A DNA stretch of 49,161 bases from an uncultured Bacteroidales bacterium (GCA_900318565.1 ONLD01000009.1:1-49161), one strand, 5' to 3'; positions 38,675 to 47,595 are shown, counted from the first letter of the stretch. Translations and numbers: made by a program. The notes: generated from the letters alone by a model not told the origin.

Positions 38675-41553
38675 TATCCGAAGATGTCTTCAAGAGAGAC
38701 GGTCTTCACGGGGCCGAGAGTCTTGAGGTAATTCACGTCCAGATCCTTGATGTCGCCGAGGATGGCGTAGGTGTAGGTGCGGCCCTTGACCCATTTCTCC
38801 TGAGCGGCCTTGACATCGGCGAGCGTGAGACCGGGAAGCGCCTCGAACACAGCCTTGTCAGTGGGCTCGGAAAGGCCCATACGGCGGCAGTTCCTGTAGG
38901 CCCAGAGCACCGAGGCGCCAGTGGTGCGCTGGGTGCGCAGGCGGCTCTCCATAGCATCCTTTGCGATTGCGAATGCGGCATCGGATTCCGGCATATTGTT
39001 GATGATGTCGTCGAAAGCTTCGATAGCCTGACGCATCTTGTCGTTCTGGGTGGCGATGAAAGCCTGGAAAGAGAAGCTGCCGTCGGCGGCGATAGGATTG
39101 CGCAGGCGGGCATTGGCGCTGTAGGCAAGGCCGCGGGCCTCGCGCATCTCCTGGAACACGACGCTGTTCATACCGCCTCCGAAGTACTCGTTGTAGAGGC
39201 TGCGCACCGGCTCGCTGGCGGGATCGGGGCCTTCGCCACGGTTGGAATACTGGATGTAGTAGAGCTGCTTGGCGTCATACTGAGCCATAATCACGCTGGG
39301 AGCGGGAGTCTGGAGCATAGAAGGATAGCGCTCGGGAAGGGGTGTGAAGGAGCCTTCGAAAGGCACGGCGGACTTCAGCTGAGCCTCGCTCATAGGTCCG
39401 TAGTAAATTACTTCGCATCCGTTGGCAATCACGTCCTTGACCAGCTGGAGGAGCTGATCGGAAGTAATGGCGGCCACGGCGTCGTTGCTCAGGCGGGTCT
39501 TGCGGATGAACTCGGGGCCGTAGGTAGCATAGCTGGTAAGTGCCGAGTAGCAGCTGCGCTGGTTCTTCTTGGCATCGGCGCGGCTCTTGAACTCGTCGGC
39601 CTTGAGGTTGGCGAGGATGTTCTCGTCACCGACGGCGCCAGCCGCAAGTTCACGCACGATAGCGAGAGCCTCGGTCATATTCTCGCTGAGGCCGCTGATG
39701 GAAATAGTGCACTGGTTGGCGCCTGCCCTTGCGCTGTAACTGCAGGCCAGCTGGTACATACGGGATGCGATATCCTCGGCGCTCTTGTCGGCGGTACCCA
39801 GATACTGCAGATAGTCGAATGCCAAGCCGAGAGCGGGATTCTCCTCGGTGCCGGTGTTATAGACGAAGTCAAGCTCGAACACGTCATTGATTTCGTTCTT
39901 CTTATAGAGCACGTCCACGCCTTCAGTGAGCGAGAAGCGGGAGAGGTCTTTGCTGAAGTCCAGGAACACGGGCTCGATGGGCTTGACGGGGATATCCTTG
40001 ATTTCCTTCAGGAACTCGCTCTGGGCGTCACGGTTCATCACGATAGGAGTAATCTTGGGTGCGGAAATCTTCTGCACGCTGGTATCTTCACCCTGGCGCT
40101 TGTAGATGACGGCGTAGTTGTTCCCGCCGATGAATTCCTTGGCCCAGGCCACGACATCGTCTTTGGTCACGGCCTCGTAGCGCTCTATCTCGCGGGCTGC
40201 GTCCTTCCAGGACACACCGTTGATAAAGGCATTGACATAAGCCATCGCGCGGGCGCTGTTGCTCTCGAGCTGACGCATCTTGCCCAGCTTTATGTTATTG
40301 ATGGTCGCGCTGATAAGGCTCTCGTCAAACTCTCCTGCGGCAAGCTTCGCGACTTCCTCAAGGGCGAGGGCGCGGAGATCGTCAAGGCTCTGTCCCTGCT
40401 TGGGCCTGGCCATCACGATGAACTGACCGTAATCGGGCTGGGCGCTGGCGCCTGCATACATAAAGAGGGCTTTCTGCTGCTGGTTCACGTCGAGGTCGAT
40501 AAGTCCGGCCTTGCCGTTGTAGAGGATGGAACCGGCGATTTCGCCGACGGCGGTATTCTTCAGGTCATAAGCGCCGGGGAGCCTCCAGGCAAGGGCTATA
40601 TTCTCGGCTTCCTTGCCGAAGACGTCCTTCTCGATGGGAGCGGAGATGGGCTGCTCGGGGTCGAACTTCAGCTCGGGGATGTCCGGATTGGGCTTCCAGT
40701 CGCCGAAATACTTCTCCAGAGCCGCCACCATCTCGTCGGGGTTGAAGTCGCCGGACACGCAGACGGCTATGTTGTTGGGCACGTAATAGACATCGTGATA
40801 CTTCTTCACATTGGTGATGGAAGGATTCTTCAGATGCTCCTGGCTGCCGAGCGTGGTCTGCTTGCCATAGGGATGGTTGGGGTAGAGAGCCTGGTCGATG
40901 GCTTCCCAGACCTTGCGGTTGTCCTGGGTCAGGGACATATTCTTCTCTTCATAGATAGTCTCGAGCTCGGTATGGAAACCGCGAATCACGCCGTAGCGGA
41001 AACGGTCGGCCTGGATGCGGGCCCAGTTGTCAATCTGGTTGGAAGGGATATCCTCGACATAGACCGTCTCGTCTGCGCTGGTGAAGGCGTTGGTGCCGTC
41101 GGCGCCAATCATAGACATAAGCTTGTCATACTCGTTGGGGATGGCAATCTTGGATGCCTCGTAGCTGACGGAGTCGATACGGTGGTAGAGCCTTTCGCGC
41201 TCCGCAGGGTCCGTGGTCTTGCGATACACCTCGAAGAGCTGCTCGATTTCGTCCAGGAGCGGCTTTTCAGCGGCGTAATCCTTGGTCCCGAAATGCTCGG
41301 AACCCTTAAACATAAGGTGCTCGAAATAGTGAGCCAGGCCGGTGGTCTCGGAAGGGTCGTTTTTGCTGCCGACCTTCACTGCGATGTAGGTCTGGATACG
41401 TGGCTGCTCCTTGTTGACGGACATAAAAACTTTCATTCCGTTGTCAAGGGTGTAGATTTTGGTCCCGAGAGGATCATTGGGCACGGTCTCGTACTTGCTG
41501 CAAGACAGCGCCAGGGCTGAAACAGCCAATAAGGCAATAATAACTCGTTTCAT
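38671..41553 (-). CDS. M16-family zinc metallopeptidase, double-domain lipoprotein
   Basis: A 960-residue pitrilysin-type peptidase. The lipoprotein signal ALALSC (Cys18) anchors it. The inverted zinc motif HxxEH is present as HYFEHLMFKG (His75, Glu78, His79), and the third ligand Glu lies in ELETIYEEKNM. The C-terminal half (from about residue 520) is the inactive M16 partner domain, with RGLAYSANARLRNPIA as the typical R...Y site. Both halves in one chain give the usual clam-shell length. It degrades medium-length peptides in the periplasm. The stop shares CTAG with the sulfatase stop, and there is no terminator between the two genes. Confidence 0.94.
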   Translation of the reverse strand: MKRVIIALLAVSALALSCSKYETVPNDPLGTKIYTLDNGMKVFMSVNKEQPRIQTYIAVKVGSKNDPSETTGLAHYFEHLMFKGSEHFGTKDYAAEKPLLDEIEQLFEVYRKTTDPAERERLYHRIDSVSYEASKIAIPNEYDKLMSMIGADGTNAFTSADETVYVEDIPSNQIDNWARIQADRFRYGVIRGFHTELETIYEEKNMSLTQDNRKVWEAIDQALYPNHPYGKQTTLGSQEHLKNPSITNVKKYHDVYYVPNNIAVCVSGDFNPDEMVAALEKYFGDWKPNPDIPELKFDPEQPISAPIEKDVFGKEAENIALAWRLPGAYDLKNTAVGEIAGSILYNGKAGLIDLDVNQQQKALFMYAGASAQPDYGQFIVMARPKQGQSLDDLRALALEEVAKLAAGEFDESLISATINNIKLGKMRQLESNSARAMAYVNAFINGVSWKDAAREIERYEAVTKDDVVAWAKEFIGGNNYAVIYKRQGEDTSVQKISAPKITPIVMNRDAQSEFLKEIKDIPVKPIEPVFLDFSKDLSRFSLTEGVDVLYKKNEINDVFELDFVYNTGTEENPALGLAFDYLQYLGTADKSAEDIASRMYQLACSYSARAGANQCTISISGLSENMTEALAIVRELAAGAVGDENILANLKADEFKSRADAKKNQRSCYSALTSYATYGPEFIRKTRLSNDAVAAITSDQLLQLVKDVIANGCEVIYYGPMSEAQLKSAVPFEGSFTPLPERYPSMLQTPAPSVIMAQYDAKQLYYIQYSNRGEGPDPASEPVRSLYNEYFGGGMNSVVFQEMREARGLAYSANARLRNPIAADGSFSFQAFIATQNDKMRQAIEAFDDIINNMPESDAAFAIAKDAMESRLRTQRTTGASVLWAYRNCRRMGLSEPTDKAVFEALPGLTLADVKAAQEKWVKGRTYTYAILGDIKDLDVNYLKTLGPVKTVSLEDIFGY

Positions 41554-41655
41554 AAAATAAACACTTTCTAAAGGTGTGTAAAGGTAGTATAATTTTTTTT
41601 GAATTCATTGGAATACAGGCAAAAAGATGCTTCCGGACAAAAAAATTGAAAATAA

Positions 41656-41687
41656 TTTTGCAGGGTAAAAAAAATTATATATATTCG
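41656..41687 (+). promoter_or_regulatory. Promoter in a gene-free gap, pointing away from both neighbours' coding direction
   Basis: TTTTG (41656-41660) is followed after 19 bases by TATATTCG (41680-41687), one mismatch from TAnnTTTG. Both flanking genes are on the minus strand, so a plus-strand transcript starting near 41691 would be non-coding or antisense to the gene ending at 41812. Confidence 0.45.
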
Positions 41688-41690
41688 CAT

Positions 41691-41811
41691 CGAAGTTTTT
41701 CATAGTTTAAGTTTAGGTTAAGTAGCGGGGTGCTCGCAGTGATGCAAGCGCCCCGTGAATTTTTTGTCAAAATTCACGGGGCGCAACGCGCCTACCATCC
41801 CTATTTTTTAC
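41691..41811 (+). ncRNA. Possible small RNA with two competing hairpins
   Basis: The segment after the promoter at 41656-41687 holds a perfect 16-bp hairpin at 41748-41784 (GCGCCCCGTGAATTTT, loop TTGTC). The first eight bases of that stem can instead pair with CGGGGTGC at 41726-41733. The two folds exclude each other. No U-run follows the hairpin directly; CTATTTTTTA at 41801-41810 is the nearest T-rich end. No open reading frame here looks real. The rest of the 41554-41690 gap is AT-rich leader of the M16 gene. Existence as an RNA is a guess from promoter plus structure. Confidence 0.3.
41748..41784. repeat. Perfect 16-bp inverted repeat, hairpin
   Basis: The arms 41748-41763 and 41769-41784 are exact inverted copies around TTGTC. 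The GC-rich part is at the base and the AT-rich part at the loop, opposite to a normal intrinsic terminator, and no T-run follows on either strand. Confidence 0.8.
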
Positions 41812-42867
41812 CTATTTTATCTTGTATTCAGATATGTTCTGGATTCCGGGGATGCCGTAATAGGATTCGACAATGTCGCCCCGCAGGAAAACCTGCTTCC
41901 CCAAAAGTTCGGGGTGGTCCACCAGATTCAGTTCATCGCGGATGTCCCCTTTGGCCAGCTGGACGGAAAGGCAGGATGATTTCTCCCGGCAGGAAGACTT
42001 GGCCGCCAGCACCAGATTCGTCCTTGAAGAGAACGGAGCCTCGAACGAGCATTTGCTCGAAGACAGGTCCCCTCCCACGATGTATCCGTACACCCAGACA
42101 TCCTGCTCCCCGGTGTGTCCCTTCGCATCAGGCACGCTATAGGCGTCATCCGTCTTGCCGCCTCCGCCACCGCCGCCTATTATAAAGTTGTCATCCACCC
42201 AGTTACGGGTAGTATCCACCTGTACCTGCACGCCGCTTGCCGCCCCTCCGGCCCCTACGTTGACGCCGAGAGTAAGCACCTGCTGAGGCTCAAGACGGCG
42301 GGTAAAAAGCGTCTTGTCCTCGCCCCCTTCAGACATCACAAGATTCACCGTGCCGGGAATAAAATACGCAATCCGCTTCTCGCTGTAGCCATACATCAAC
42401 TTCCCGGAAGCCGCCTTCAGGAACAGCGACGCCCCCGGGAAAGCAGTCAGGAACTCGGGAGCGATACGCAAGCGTATTCCGGCATTCATCTGCACGCAGG
42501 CAAGAGTCACTACCGTAGTCTTTCCAGCCTTGATGGATGCGACTTGCACGTCGCCGTACTGGGGCTGATCGAACTTCGGCTCCTCGAAATCGCACGAACG
42601 GGCGGATACCGTATAAGTCCCCTCGTCAAGCTCGAACTGGTCTTTTGACGCGCCGTATTTGCCATCATAAATATAGTTGCCTTTGGCGTCGGTAACCGTC
42701 AATATGAATTCGTTGGTATCCGGGAATGCCGGCGAGCGGGTCAACGGAACGGTGCCGGAAGCAAATCGAACCTGGAGAATGCCCTGTCTTCCGAAAGTCT
42801 GCATCAGAGTGTCGCAGGAGGCCAGCAGGGGGATGGCCGCAATCAAAGTCAAAAGTATCTTTTTCAT
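41812..42867 (-). CDS. Lipoprotein with DUF4493-like and DUF6359-like domains
   Basis: A 351-residue lipoprotein (lipobox IPLLASC). Residues 20-210 match the pattern of DUF4493 proteins: a leading GILQVRF strand, FILTVTDAKGNYIYDGKY, DEGTYTVSARS, YGDVQVASIKAGKTTVVTLA and a Cys-containing end of that block. After a run of seven glycines, residues 245-350 resemble DUF6359 (EQDVWVYGYIVGGDL, TNLVLAAKSS, SVQLAKGDIRDELNLVDHPE, LGKQVFLRGDIVESYYG), an OB-like fold. Such proteins are surface lipoproteins of Bacteroidota gut species with unknown ligands. The ATG at 42867 is chosen because it starts the lipoprotein signal. No partner gene is adjacent. Confidence 0.8.
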   Translation of the reverse strand: MKKILLTLIAAIPLLASCDTLMQTFGRQGILQVRFASGTVPLTRSPAFPDTNEFILTVTDAKGNYIYDGKYGASKDQFELDEGTYTVSARSCDFEEPKFDQPQYGDVQVASIKAGKTTVVTLACVQMNAGIRLRIAPEFLTAFPGASLFLKAASGKLMYGYSEKRIAYFIPGTVNLVMSEGGEDKTLFTRRLEPQQVLTLGVNVGAGGAASGVQVQVDTTRNWVDDNFIIGGGGGGGKTDDAYSVPDAKGHTGEQDVWVYGYIVGGDLSSSKCSFEAPFSSRTNLVLAAKSSCREKSSCLSVQLAKGDIRDELNLVDHPELLGKQVFLRGDIVESYYGIPGIQNISEYKIK

Positions 42868-42995
42868 AGTCATTGAGTTTTGGCCGGCAATATAAGCCAA
42901 AACTTCCGTCCCGGCTTTAAAAATCAGAAAAATCTTTCTTTAAAAAAATCTTTTCGAAAAATACAGATACATAATTTTTTCGAAAGACAGAAAGA

Positions 42996-43026
42996 AAAAA
43001 TCCGGCCGCAAAACGGCAGGATTTTT
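42996..43026 (-). terminator. Terminator of tRNA-Arg
   Basis: On the minus strand a stem of AAAAATCC and GCCG pairs, each interrupted by one unpaired base, closes a TTTTG loop and is followed by a T-run. It lies two bases beyond the 3' end of tRNA-Arg. Confidence 0.8.
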
Positions 43027-43027
43027 G

Positions 43028-43099
43028 TACGCCCTAGGCGAATCGAACGCCTATCGTAGGAACCGGAATCCTAAATTCTATCCATTAAACTAAGGGCGC
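43028..43099 (-). tRNA. tRNA-Arg (anticodon CCG)
   Basis: The minus strand folds as a 72-base cloverleaf: acceptor GCGCCCT/AGGGCGT, anticodon stem TAGGA/TCCTA with loop TTCCGGT giving anticodon CCG for CGG, and T-arm AGGCG-TTCGATT-CGCCT. CCA is not encoded. Confidence 0.92.
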
Positions 43100-43110
43100 G
43101 AAGATTTGGA

Positions 43111-43141
43111 TTGCAAAAATAATAAAAAATACTTAATTTTG
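43111..43141 (+). promoter_or_regulatory. Promoter of fabD
   Basis: TTG (43111-43113) is followed after 20 bases by TAATTTTG (43134-43141). Five bases separate the box from the ATG at 43147, so the transcript is probably leaderless. Confidence 0.6.
43114..43121 (-). promoter_or_regulatory. -7 element of tRNA-Arg
   Basis: The minus strand reads TATTTTTG at 43121-43114, 14 bases before the tRNA-Arg 5' end. It lies inside the spacer of the fabD promoter, so the two promoters overlap and face away from each other. Confidence 0.45.
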
Positions 43142-43146
43142 TGCGA

Positions 43147-44034
43147 ATGAAGAGAGCTTTTATTTTCCCTGGACAAGGCTCCCAGTTTTCCGGTATGGGA
43201 AAGAATCTCTATGAGAGCAATCCCAAAGCCCGGGAGATGATGGAAAGAGCAAACGAAGTCCTCGGATTCCGTATTACGGATATTATGTTTGAAGGCTCCG
43301 CGGAAGACCTTAAAGCAACCCGCGTGACCCAGCCTGCCATATTCCTGCATTCGGTCGCCCTGGCCGGATGCAGCGAATTTCCTGTTCCCGATATGGTCGG
43401 CGGTCACTCGCTGGGCGAATTCAGCGCCCTGGTGGCCGCCGGTGCTGTCTCTTTCGAGGATGCCCTTCGGCTTGTCGCCGCCCGGGCCGGCGCTATGCAG
43501 CGCTGCTGCGAGATGCAGCCTGGCGCAATGGCCGCCATCATCGCGCTGGACTCCGATACTATTGAAACGATTTGCGCCCGGACCCCGGGCATCGTGGTCG
43601 CAGCCAACTACAACTCCGACGGACAGGTGGTAATCTCCGGAGAAGAGCAGGCCGTCAAAGAAGCCTGCGCAGCTCTCAAGGCCGCAGGTGCGAAGCGCGC
43701 CCTGCCCCTGCCCGTGAGCGGAGCATTCCACTCCCCTCTTATGGAGCCCGCCCGCAAGGAGCTCGCGGAAGCCATTGCCCGCACCGAAATCCACAGGCCC
43801 CTCTGCCCCGTGTACCAGAACGTGACCGCTCAGGGCGAGACCGAGCCGGGACGCATAAAAGACAACCTCCTCCTCCAGCTTACGAGCCCCGTGCGCTGGA
43901 CCCAAAGCGTCAAGGCGATGCTTGCCGACGGAGCTACGGAATTCACCGAAATCGGTCCCGGAAGCGTCCTGCAGGGTCTGGTGGGCCGCATTGCGGCAGG
44001 CCGTGAGGACCTTACGATACAAGGAATCCAATAA
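43147..44034 (+). CDS. fabD: Malonyl-CoA:ACP transacylase FabD
   Basis: A 295-residue cytoplasmic enzyme that moves malonyl from CoA to acyl carrier protein for fatty-acid synthesis. The oxyanion loop FPGQGSQFSGMG, the nucleophile GGHSLGEFSAL (Ser88), the catalytic His in SGAFHSPLM, and VYQNVTAQ with EIGPGSVLQGL are all intact. Length is normal. The ATG at 43147 follows the promoter; a GTG at 43141 would overlap the -7 box. Other fab genes are not adjacent, which is common in Bacteroidota. The nifJ gene follows after 22 bases and is probably co-transcribed. Confidence 0.96.
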   Translation: MKRAFIFPGQGSQFSGMGKNLYESNPKAREMMERANEVLGFRITDIMFEGSAEDLKATRVTQPAIFLHSVALAGCSEFPVPDMVGGHSLGEFSALVAAGAVSFEDALRLVAARAGAMQRCCEMQPGAMAAIIALDSDTIETICARTPGIVVAANYNSDGQVVISGEEQAVKEACAALKAAGAKRALPLPVSGAFHSPLMEPARKELAEAIARTEIHRPLCPVYQNVTAQGETEPGRIKDNLLLQLTSPVRWTQSVKAMLADGATEFTEIGPGSVLQGLVGRIAAGREDLTIQGIQ

Positions 44035-44056
44035 CACCTTAATACAATACCACTTT

Positions 44057-47000
44057 ATGGCACAAAAGAAATTCATCACTTGTGACGGCAACCAGGCAGC
44101 CAGCAACATCGCCTATCTGTTCAGCGAGCACGCTGCTATCTACCCGATCACGCCTTCCTCCACTATGGCGGAAAATATTGACGAGTGGGCAGCCCAGGGC
44201 AAGAAGAACCTCTGGGGCGAGACTGTCAAAGTCACTGAGATGCAGAGCGAAGCAGGCGCCGCCGGCGCCGTGCACGGTTCCCTCCAGGCAGGTGCTCTCA
44301 CCAGCACCTTCACCGCCTCCCAGGGTCTCCTGCTTATGATTCCGAATATGTACAAGATTGCAGGCGAGATGCTTCCGGCAGTGTTCCACGTGTCGGCCCG
44401 CGCCCTCGCTTCGCACGCCCTTTCCATCTTCGGCGACCATCAGGACGTTATGGCCTGCCGCCAGACCGGTTTCGCTATGCTCGCTTCCGGCTCTGTCCAG
44501 GAAGCCCAGGACCTTGCAGCCGTGGCCCATCTCTCCACCATCAAATCCAGCATTCCCTTCCTGCACTTCTTTGACGGTTTCCGCACTTCGCACGAAATCC
44601 AGAAGATCGAGGCCCTCGACGAGGACGCTCTCCGCGGAATGGTGAGCGAGAAGGCCCTCGAAAATTTCCGCGCCCGCGCCCTCAATCCCGAGGCTCCCGT
44701 GACCCGCGGCACAGCCCAGAACGGCGACGTCTATTTCCAGGCTGTCGAATCCCGCAACCAGGCCTACGATGCCGTACCTGACATCGTGGCCCGCTATATG
44801 GGTGAAATCAGCGAGCTGACCGGCCGCTGCTACCGTCCCTTCGAGTACTACGGCGACCCCGAGGCTGAATGCATCATCGTGGCAATGGGTTCCGTGACCG
44901 AAACGATCCGCGAGACCATCGACTACCTCGCCGCACAGGGCAAGAAGGCCGGTCTGGTGACCGTCCATCTCTACCGTCCTTTCTCGGAGAAATACTTCCT
45001 CAAGGTGCTCCCGAAGAGCGTGCGCAAAATCGCCGTCCTCGACCGCACCAAGGAGCCCGGCGCCCTCGGCGAGCCGCTCTTCCTCGACGTGAAGGCCCTC
45101 TTCCAGGGCAAGGAGAACGCCCCCCTGGTGATCGGCGGCCGTTATGGTCTTTCCTCCAAGGATACGACTCCCGCACAGATTCTCGCCGTCTATGAGAACC
45201 TCTCCCTCGGCACCCCCAAGGCCGGCTTCACCATCGGCATCGTCGATGACGTGACCTTCAAGAGCCTCCCCGTGAAGGAGGAAATCTCCATCGTGAAGCC
45301 CGGCACCACCGAATGCAAGTTCTACGGTCTCGGCTCAGACGGCACCGTCGGCGCCAACAAGAACACCATCAAGATCATCGGTACGCACACTGACCTCTAC
45401 AGCCAGGCCTATTTCGATTACGATTCCAAGAAGTCCGGCGGCTACACCTGCTCGCACCTCCGTTTCGGCAAGGCTCCCATCCGCGCTCCTTACCTTGTGG
45501 GCACCCCCGATTTCGTGGCCTGCCACGTGCCTTCTTATCTTGAGAAGTACGACGTGCTCAAGGGCATCAAGGAAGGCGGCAGCCTCCTGCTGAACTCCCT
45601 CTGGGACGAGGAAGAGACCCTCAAGCGCATCCCCGACCACGCCAAGGCCGTCATCGGCCGCAAGCATATCCGCCTCTACATCATCAACGCGACCAAGATA
45701 GCCGCTGAAATCGGTCTGGGCGGACGCACCAACACCATCCTCCAGAGCGCATTCTTCCGCATCACCGGCATCATCCCCGCAGAGGACGCCGTCAAGTATA
45801 TGAAGGATGCCGCCCTGAAGAGCTACGGCAAGAAGGGCGAGAACGTGGTCAATATGAATTATGCCGCTATCGACCGCGGCGGTGAATACACCGAGGTCAA
45901 GGTGCCCGCAGAGTGGGCTTCCATCAGCGCCAAGTTCGTCAACCCGAACGCCAAGAGGCTTGCTCCCGGTTTCGTGAAAGAAATCGCCGACGTGGTCAAC
46001 GCCCAGTGCGGCGACACCCTCCCCGTCAGTGCCTTCGTGCCCTGGATGGACGGCACTATGCCCAATGGCACCGCCGCCTACGAGAAGCGCGGAGTCGCCG
46101 TCAACGTGCCCGTCTGGGACGCCGAAAAGTGTATCCAGTGCAACACCTGCGCATTCGTGTGTCCCCACGCCGCCATCCGTCCGTTCCTGCTGACCGACGA
46201 GGAAGCAGCTGCAGCGCCCGCCGGTCTGCCGCTCGCAGACGGCAAGGCCAACCTGAAGCAGTACAAGTACGCCCTCAGCGTGTCGGTGGCCGACTGTACC
46301 GGCTGCGGCAACTGCGTTGACGTGTGTCTTGCCAAGCCCGAGAAGGCTCTCAAGATGGTCTCCTACCAGGAAAGGCTCGGCGACCAGGCCTGCTTCGACT
46401 ACCTCAACTCCAAGATCGGCTACAAGCAGCCGTTCGATCCCAAGTCCAATATGAAGGCCGCACAGTTTGCCCAGCCTCTGTTCGAGTTCAGCGGCGCCTG
46501 CGCAGGTTGCGGCGAGACTCCGTACATCAAGAACATCACCCAGCTCTTCGGCGACCATATGATGATTGCCAACGCTACCGGCTGTTCTTCCATCTACGGT
46601 GCTTCCTTCCCCGCTTCTCCTTACTGCACCAACGCCCAGGGCCACGGCCCCGCCTGGCAGAACTCCCTCTTCGAGGACTTCTGTGAATTCGGTCTGGGTA
46701 TGAGGCTCGGCAGCGAGCGCATCCGCGAGACGGTCGCCCGCCTGATGCAAAAGGGTCTGGAGTGCGAGAAGTGCTCCGCAGAGATGAAGGAGCTCTATCA
46801 GAAGTGGCTCGACAACCGCGGCGACTACGCAGTCACCCGCGAGGTTTGCGACAAGCTCGTCCCGATGATGGAGGCCTGCGGATGCGATGTTTCAAAGAGT
46901 CTCCTCGCCCTCAAACAGTTCATCCCTGCACGCAGCCAGTGGATCTTCGGCGGCGACGGTGCCTCCTACGACATCGGCTTCGGCGGACTCGACCACGTAC

Positions 47001-47578
47001 TTGCCAGCGGTGAGAACGTAAACATCCTGGTGCTCGACACCGAGGTTTACTCCAACACCGGCGGCCAGTCATCCAAGGCCACCCCTGCCGGCGCTATCGC
47101 CAAGTTCGCAGCCTCCGGCAAGAAGATTCGCAAGAAGGATCTCGGTATGATGGCTATGAGCTACGGCTATGTCTATGTGGCCCAGGTCGCAATGGGTGCA
47201 AGCCCCGTGCAGTACCTCAACGCCATCAAGGAAGCCGAGGCCTACGACGGACCTTCGCTGATCATTGCATACGCTCCTTGTATCAACCACGGTCTCAAGG
47301 CCGGTATGGGCCTGAGCCAGAGGGAGGAGAAACTTGCAGTCGAATGCGGTTACTGGCATCTGTATCGCTACAACCCGCTCCTCGAGGAGACAGGCAAGAA
47401 TCCGTTCAGCCTTGACTCCAAGGAGCCCGACTGGACCAAGTTCCAGGACTTCCTCAAGGGCGAGGTACGCTTCGCTTCCCTGAGCAAGCTCTATCCCGAG
47501 TCCGCCGGCGAACTGCTCGCCAAGACCGAGGAGTTTGCAAAGATTCGCTACAACACTTACAAGAAACTCTCCGAGTAA
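44057..47578 (+). CDS. nifJ: Pyruvate:ferredoxin (flavodoxin) oxidoreductase
   Basis: A 1173-residue single-chain enzyme that converts pyruvate and CoA to acetyl-CoA and CO2 and reduces ferredoxin or flavodoxin. Domains in order: the pyrimidine-binding start IYPITPSSTMAENIDEWAAQG, the CoA-binding middle, a two-cluster ferredoxin domain (CIQCNTCAFVCPHAAI and CTGCGNCVDVC), and the TPP domain (GDGASYDIGFGGLDHVLASG, then DTEVYSNTGGQSSKATP) with a third cluster ligand set starting CAGCGETPY. All are complete and the length is normal. It is the central anaerobic pyruvate step here, and the flavodoxins at 4.7-5.8 kb are possible but unproven acceptors. It ends in a strong terminator. Confidence 0.97.
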   Translation: MAQKKFITCDGNQAASNIAYLFSEHAAIYPITPSSTMAENIDEWAAQGKKNLWGETVKVTEMQSEAGAAGAVHGSLQAGALTSTFTASQGLLLMIPNMYKIAGEMLPAVFHVSARALASHALSIFGDHQDVMACRQTGFAMLASGSVQEAQDLAAVAHLSTIKSSIPFLHFFDGFRTSHEIQKIEALDEDALRGMVSEKALENFRARALNPEAPVTRGTAQNGDVYFQAVESRNQAYDAVPDIVARYMGEISELTGRCYRPFEYYGDPEAECIIVAMGSVTETIRETIDYLAAQGKKAGLVTVHLYRPFSEKYFLKVLPKSVRKIAVLDRTKEPGALGEPLFLDVKALFQGKENAPLVIGGRYGLSSKDTTPAQILAVYENLSLGTPKAGFTIGIVDDVTFKSLPVKEEISIVKPGTTECKFYGLGSDGTVGANKNTIKIIGTHTDLYSQAYFDYDSKKSGGYTCSHLRFGKAPIRAPYLVGTPDFVACHVPSYLEKYDVLKGIKEGGSLLLNSLWDEEETLKRIPDHAKAVIGRKHIRLYIINATKIAAEIGLGGRTNTILQSAFFRITGIIPAEDAVKYMKDAALKSYGKKGENVVNMNYAAIDRGGEYTEVKVPAEWASISAKFVNPNAKRLAPGFVKEIADVVNAQCGDTLPVSAFVPWMDGTMPNGTAAYEKRGVAVNVPVWDAEKCIQCNTCAFVCPHAAIRPFLLTDEEAAAAPAGLPLADGKANLKQYKYALSVSVADCTGCGNCVDVCLAKPEKALKMVSYQERLGDQACFDYLNSKIGYKQPFDPKSNMKAAQFAQPLFEFSGACAGCGETPYIKNITQLFGDHMMIANATGCSSIYGASFPASPYCTNAQGHGPAWQNSLFEDFCEFGLGMRLGSERIRETVARLMQKGLECEKCSAEMKELYQKWLDNRGDYAVTREVCDKLVPMMEACGCDVSKSLLALKQFIPARSQWIFGGDGASYDIGFGGLDHVLASGENVNILVLDTEVYSNTGGQSSKATPAGAIAKFAASGKKIRKKDLGMMAMSYGYVYVAQVAMGASPVQYLNAIKEAEAYDGPSLIIAYAPCINHGLKAGMGLSQREEKLAVECGYWHLYRYNPLLEETGKNPFSLDSKEPDWTKFQDFLKGEVRFASLSKLYPESAGELLAKTEEFAKIRYNTYKKLSE

Positions 47579-47595
47579 GAGTCTTGTACATACCG

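Noticed and set aside
41748-41784. The 16-bp hairpin as an ordinary terminator of the DUF4493-like gene
   Set aside because: The AT-rich part is at the loop and no T-run follows on either strand, so it does not fit an intrinsic terminator.
41730-42185. Plus-strand open frame of 151 codons starting in the hairpin region
   Set aside because: Its start lies in the hairpin and most of it is antisense to the conserved end of the lipoprotein gene.
45335-46750. A 471-codon open frame on the minus strand inside nifJ
   Set aside because: It is antisense to conserved nifJ domains, rich in H, G, V and D as expected from reversed high-GC codons, and shows no domain pattern.
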